Assembly (NCBI GenBank): GCA_903886165.1
Contig: CAISLL010000315.1
Span: forward strand, 1 to 21,621
Direction: 5' to 3'
Origin: an uncultured beta proteobacterium
GTDB lineage: Bacteria > Pseudomonadota > Gammaproteobacteria > Burkholderiales > Burkholderiaceae_C
Length of the DNA: 21,621 bases
Part shown: one piece after another, positions 20,606-21,621 of the stretch
Numbering within the stretch: position 1 is the first letter of the stretch
How the letters are laid out: each line of letters starts with the position of its first letter
Made by a program: the position numbers and the translations under genes
The notes under the pieces: model-generated
Seen by the model: only the letters and a program-made list of their open reading frames with translations
Told to the model about the DNA's origin: nothing
Databases searched by the model: none

Positions 20606-21621
20606 TTACGCCGCAGTCGCCGCGTCCATCACAGGCTGACCCAGGCTGCGCAGCACATCGCGCACCATCTTGGCACGGTCAGAAGCCTCGGGCAAGGCGC
20701 GTTCTATCCGCAGTTTTTCATTGCCAGCCAGTTTGATATGTTTGTTTTTCTGGATCAGTGCAATGATTTTCATGGCATCAATCGGCGGGTTTTTCTTGAA
20801 CGTGATGGTGGTCACGCCTGGCGCCGCGTCGACCTTGCTCACGCCATAGGGCTGGCTCAAGACACGCAGGCGGTGTACATCGATCAGGGTTTGCGCCTGG
20901 GTTGGCAGTTTGCCAAACCGGTCGATCATTTCTTCCATCAGGCTGTCGATCTGGTCGGCGGTTTTTGCGGTGGCGAGCTTTTTATAAAACGACAGGCGCA
21001 AGTGCACGTCACCGCAAAAGTCGTCCGGCAACAGCGCAGGCGCATGCAGGTTGATGTCGGTCGCCACATTCATCGGGTTGAGCAAGTCGGGTTCAATGCC
21101 GGCTTTCAGACAGCGCACTGCCTCTGACAGCATCTCGTTGTAAAGCTGAAAGCCCACTTCCAGCATGTTGCCGCTCTGGTTTTCGCCCAGCACCTCACCG
21201 GCGCCGCGAATTTCCAGGTCATGCATGGCAAGATAAAAACCACTGCCGAGTTCCTCCATCGCCTGGATCGCGTCAAGGCGCTGTTGTGCGTGTTTGCTAA
21301 GACCCTCCAAGTCGGGCACCAAAAGGTAGGCGTAGGCCTGGTGGTGGCTGCGGCCCACACGGCCACGCAGCTGGTGCAGCTGTGCCAGGCCGAATTTGTC
21401 GGCCCGGCTCATCACGATGGTGTTGGCGGTGGGCACGTCAATGCCAGTTTCAATGATGGTGGAGCACAACAGCAGGTTGCTGCGCTGTGCCACAAAGTCG
21501 CGCATCACACTTTCGAGCTGACGCTCCGGCATCTGGCCGTGCGCCACCGCAATGCGGGCTTCTGGCAGCAATTCTTCCAGCTTGGCGCGGCGGTTTTCAA
21601 TGGTTTCGACCTCGTTGTGCA
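20606..21621 (-). CDS. mfd: Transcription-repair coupling factor Mfd, C-terminal part
   Basis: The window holds the last 338 codons; the frame continues past base 21621. The first visible residues (HNEVETIENRRAKLEELLPEAR) continue into a helicase C-terminal half with STIIETGIDVPTANT (motif V) and QLHQLRGRVGRSHHQAYAY (motif VI). The translocation-in-RecG motif region (GSGFYLAMHDLEIRGAGEVLGE) and the D7 TRCF domain follow. Mfd is an ATP-driven DNA translocase that removes RNA polymerase stalled at lesions and recruits UvrA. Ordering of motifs distinguishes it from RecG. It converges with the second cupredoxin. Confidence 0.97.
   Translation of the reverse strand, partial: HNEVETIENRRAKLEELLPEARIAVAHGQMPERQLESVMRDFVAQRSNLLLCSTIIETGIDVPTANTIVMSRADKFGLAQLHQLRGRVGRSHHQAYAYLLVPDLEGLSKHAQQRLDAIQAMEELGSGFYLAMHDLEIRGAGEVLGENQSGNMLEVGFQLYNEMLSEAVRCLKAGIEPDLLNPMNVATDINLHAPALLPDDFCGDVHLRLSFYKKLATAKTADQIDSLMEEMIDRFGKLPTQAQTLIDVHRLRVLSQPYGVSKVDAAPGVTTITFKKNPPIDAMKIIALIQKNKHIKLAGNEKLRIERALPEASDRAKMVRDVLRSLGQPVMDAATAA

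Noticed and set aside
1..21621. tRNA, rRNA, CRISPR array, insertion sequence or prophage genes
   Set aside because: Reading both strands showed no tRNA-like cloverleaf, regular spacer repeats, transposase or phage proteins.

Overview
The window looks like a chromosomal segment from a betaproteobacterium of the Comamonadaceae (Rhodoferax/Polaromonas/Albidiferax type). The basis is the protein style (EtfBA, DnaK, Mfd, MetY), moderately high GC, and a degenerate intergenic repeat of a kind I associate with that family. This is inference from sequence character; no search was run. Most of the window is ordinary chromosome. One accessory-looking redox cluster lies near the right end.

Left part (1-4429). 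A minus-strand cluster runs MoxR-family AAA+ ATPase, DUF58 protein, then the start of a DUF3488/transglutaminase-like membrane protein cut by the window edge. A GC-rich hairpin with a G-quadruplex motif on the opposite strand separates the first two. Divergent from it, with only 42 bp between start codons, are a class II histone-deacetylase-family amidohydrolase and an MscS-type mechanosensitive channel, whose reading frames overlap by 8 bp.

Fatty-acid/electron-transfer part (4430-8517). etfB-etfA is preceded by an unusual 190-bp leader with three palindromes, one on top of a consensus TATAAT. A terminator separates etfA from a 596-residue acyl-CoA dehydrogenase, whose electrons would pass to EtfAB. 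A 303-bp gene-free stretch follows, holding a 12-bp GAAA-loop hairpin and a degenerate repeat copy.

Minus-strand housekeeping part (8518-14767). This holds a beta-CASP metallo-beta-lactamase RNase-like protein, the heat-shock operon grpE-dnaK-dnaJ with a sigma-32-like promoter and a dnaJ-proximal terminator, and an HxlR-type regulator followed by an FKBP-type prolyl isomerase. A small ComFB-like protein is encoded on the plus strand, and metY (O-acetylhomoserine sulfhydrylase) converges on it.

Redox cluster (16822-20442, plus strand). Four genes lie in a row. They encode an exported ethylbenzene-dehydrogenase-gamma-like heme-binding protein, an exported cupredoxin, a methyl-accepting chemotaxis protein with a periplasmic CxxCH heme motif, and a second exported cupredoxin related to the first. 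I read this as a candidate periplasmic electron-carrier plus redox-taxis module; it is the most interesting part of the window. It ends at a bidirectional terminator, opposite the 3' end of mfd, which runs off the right edge.
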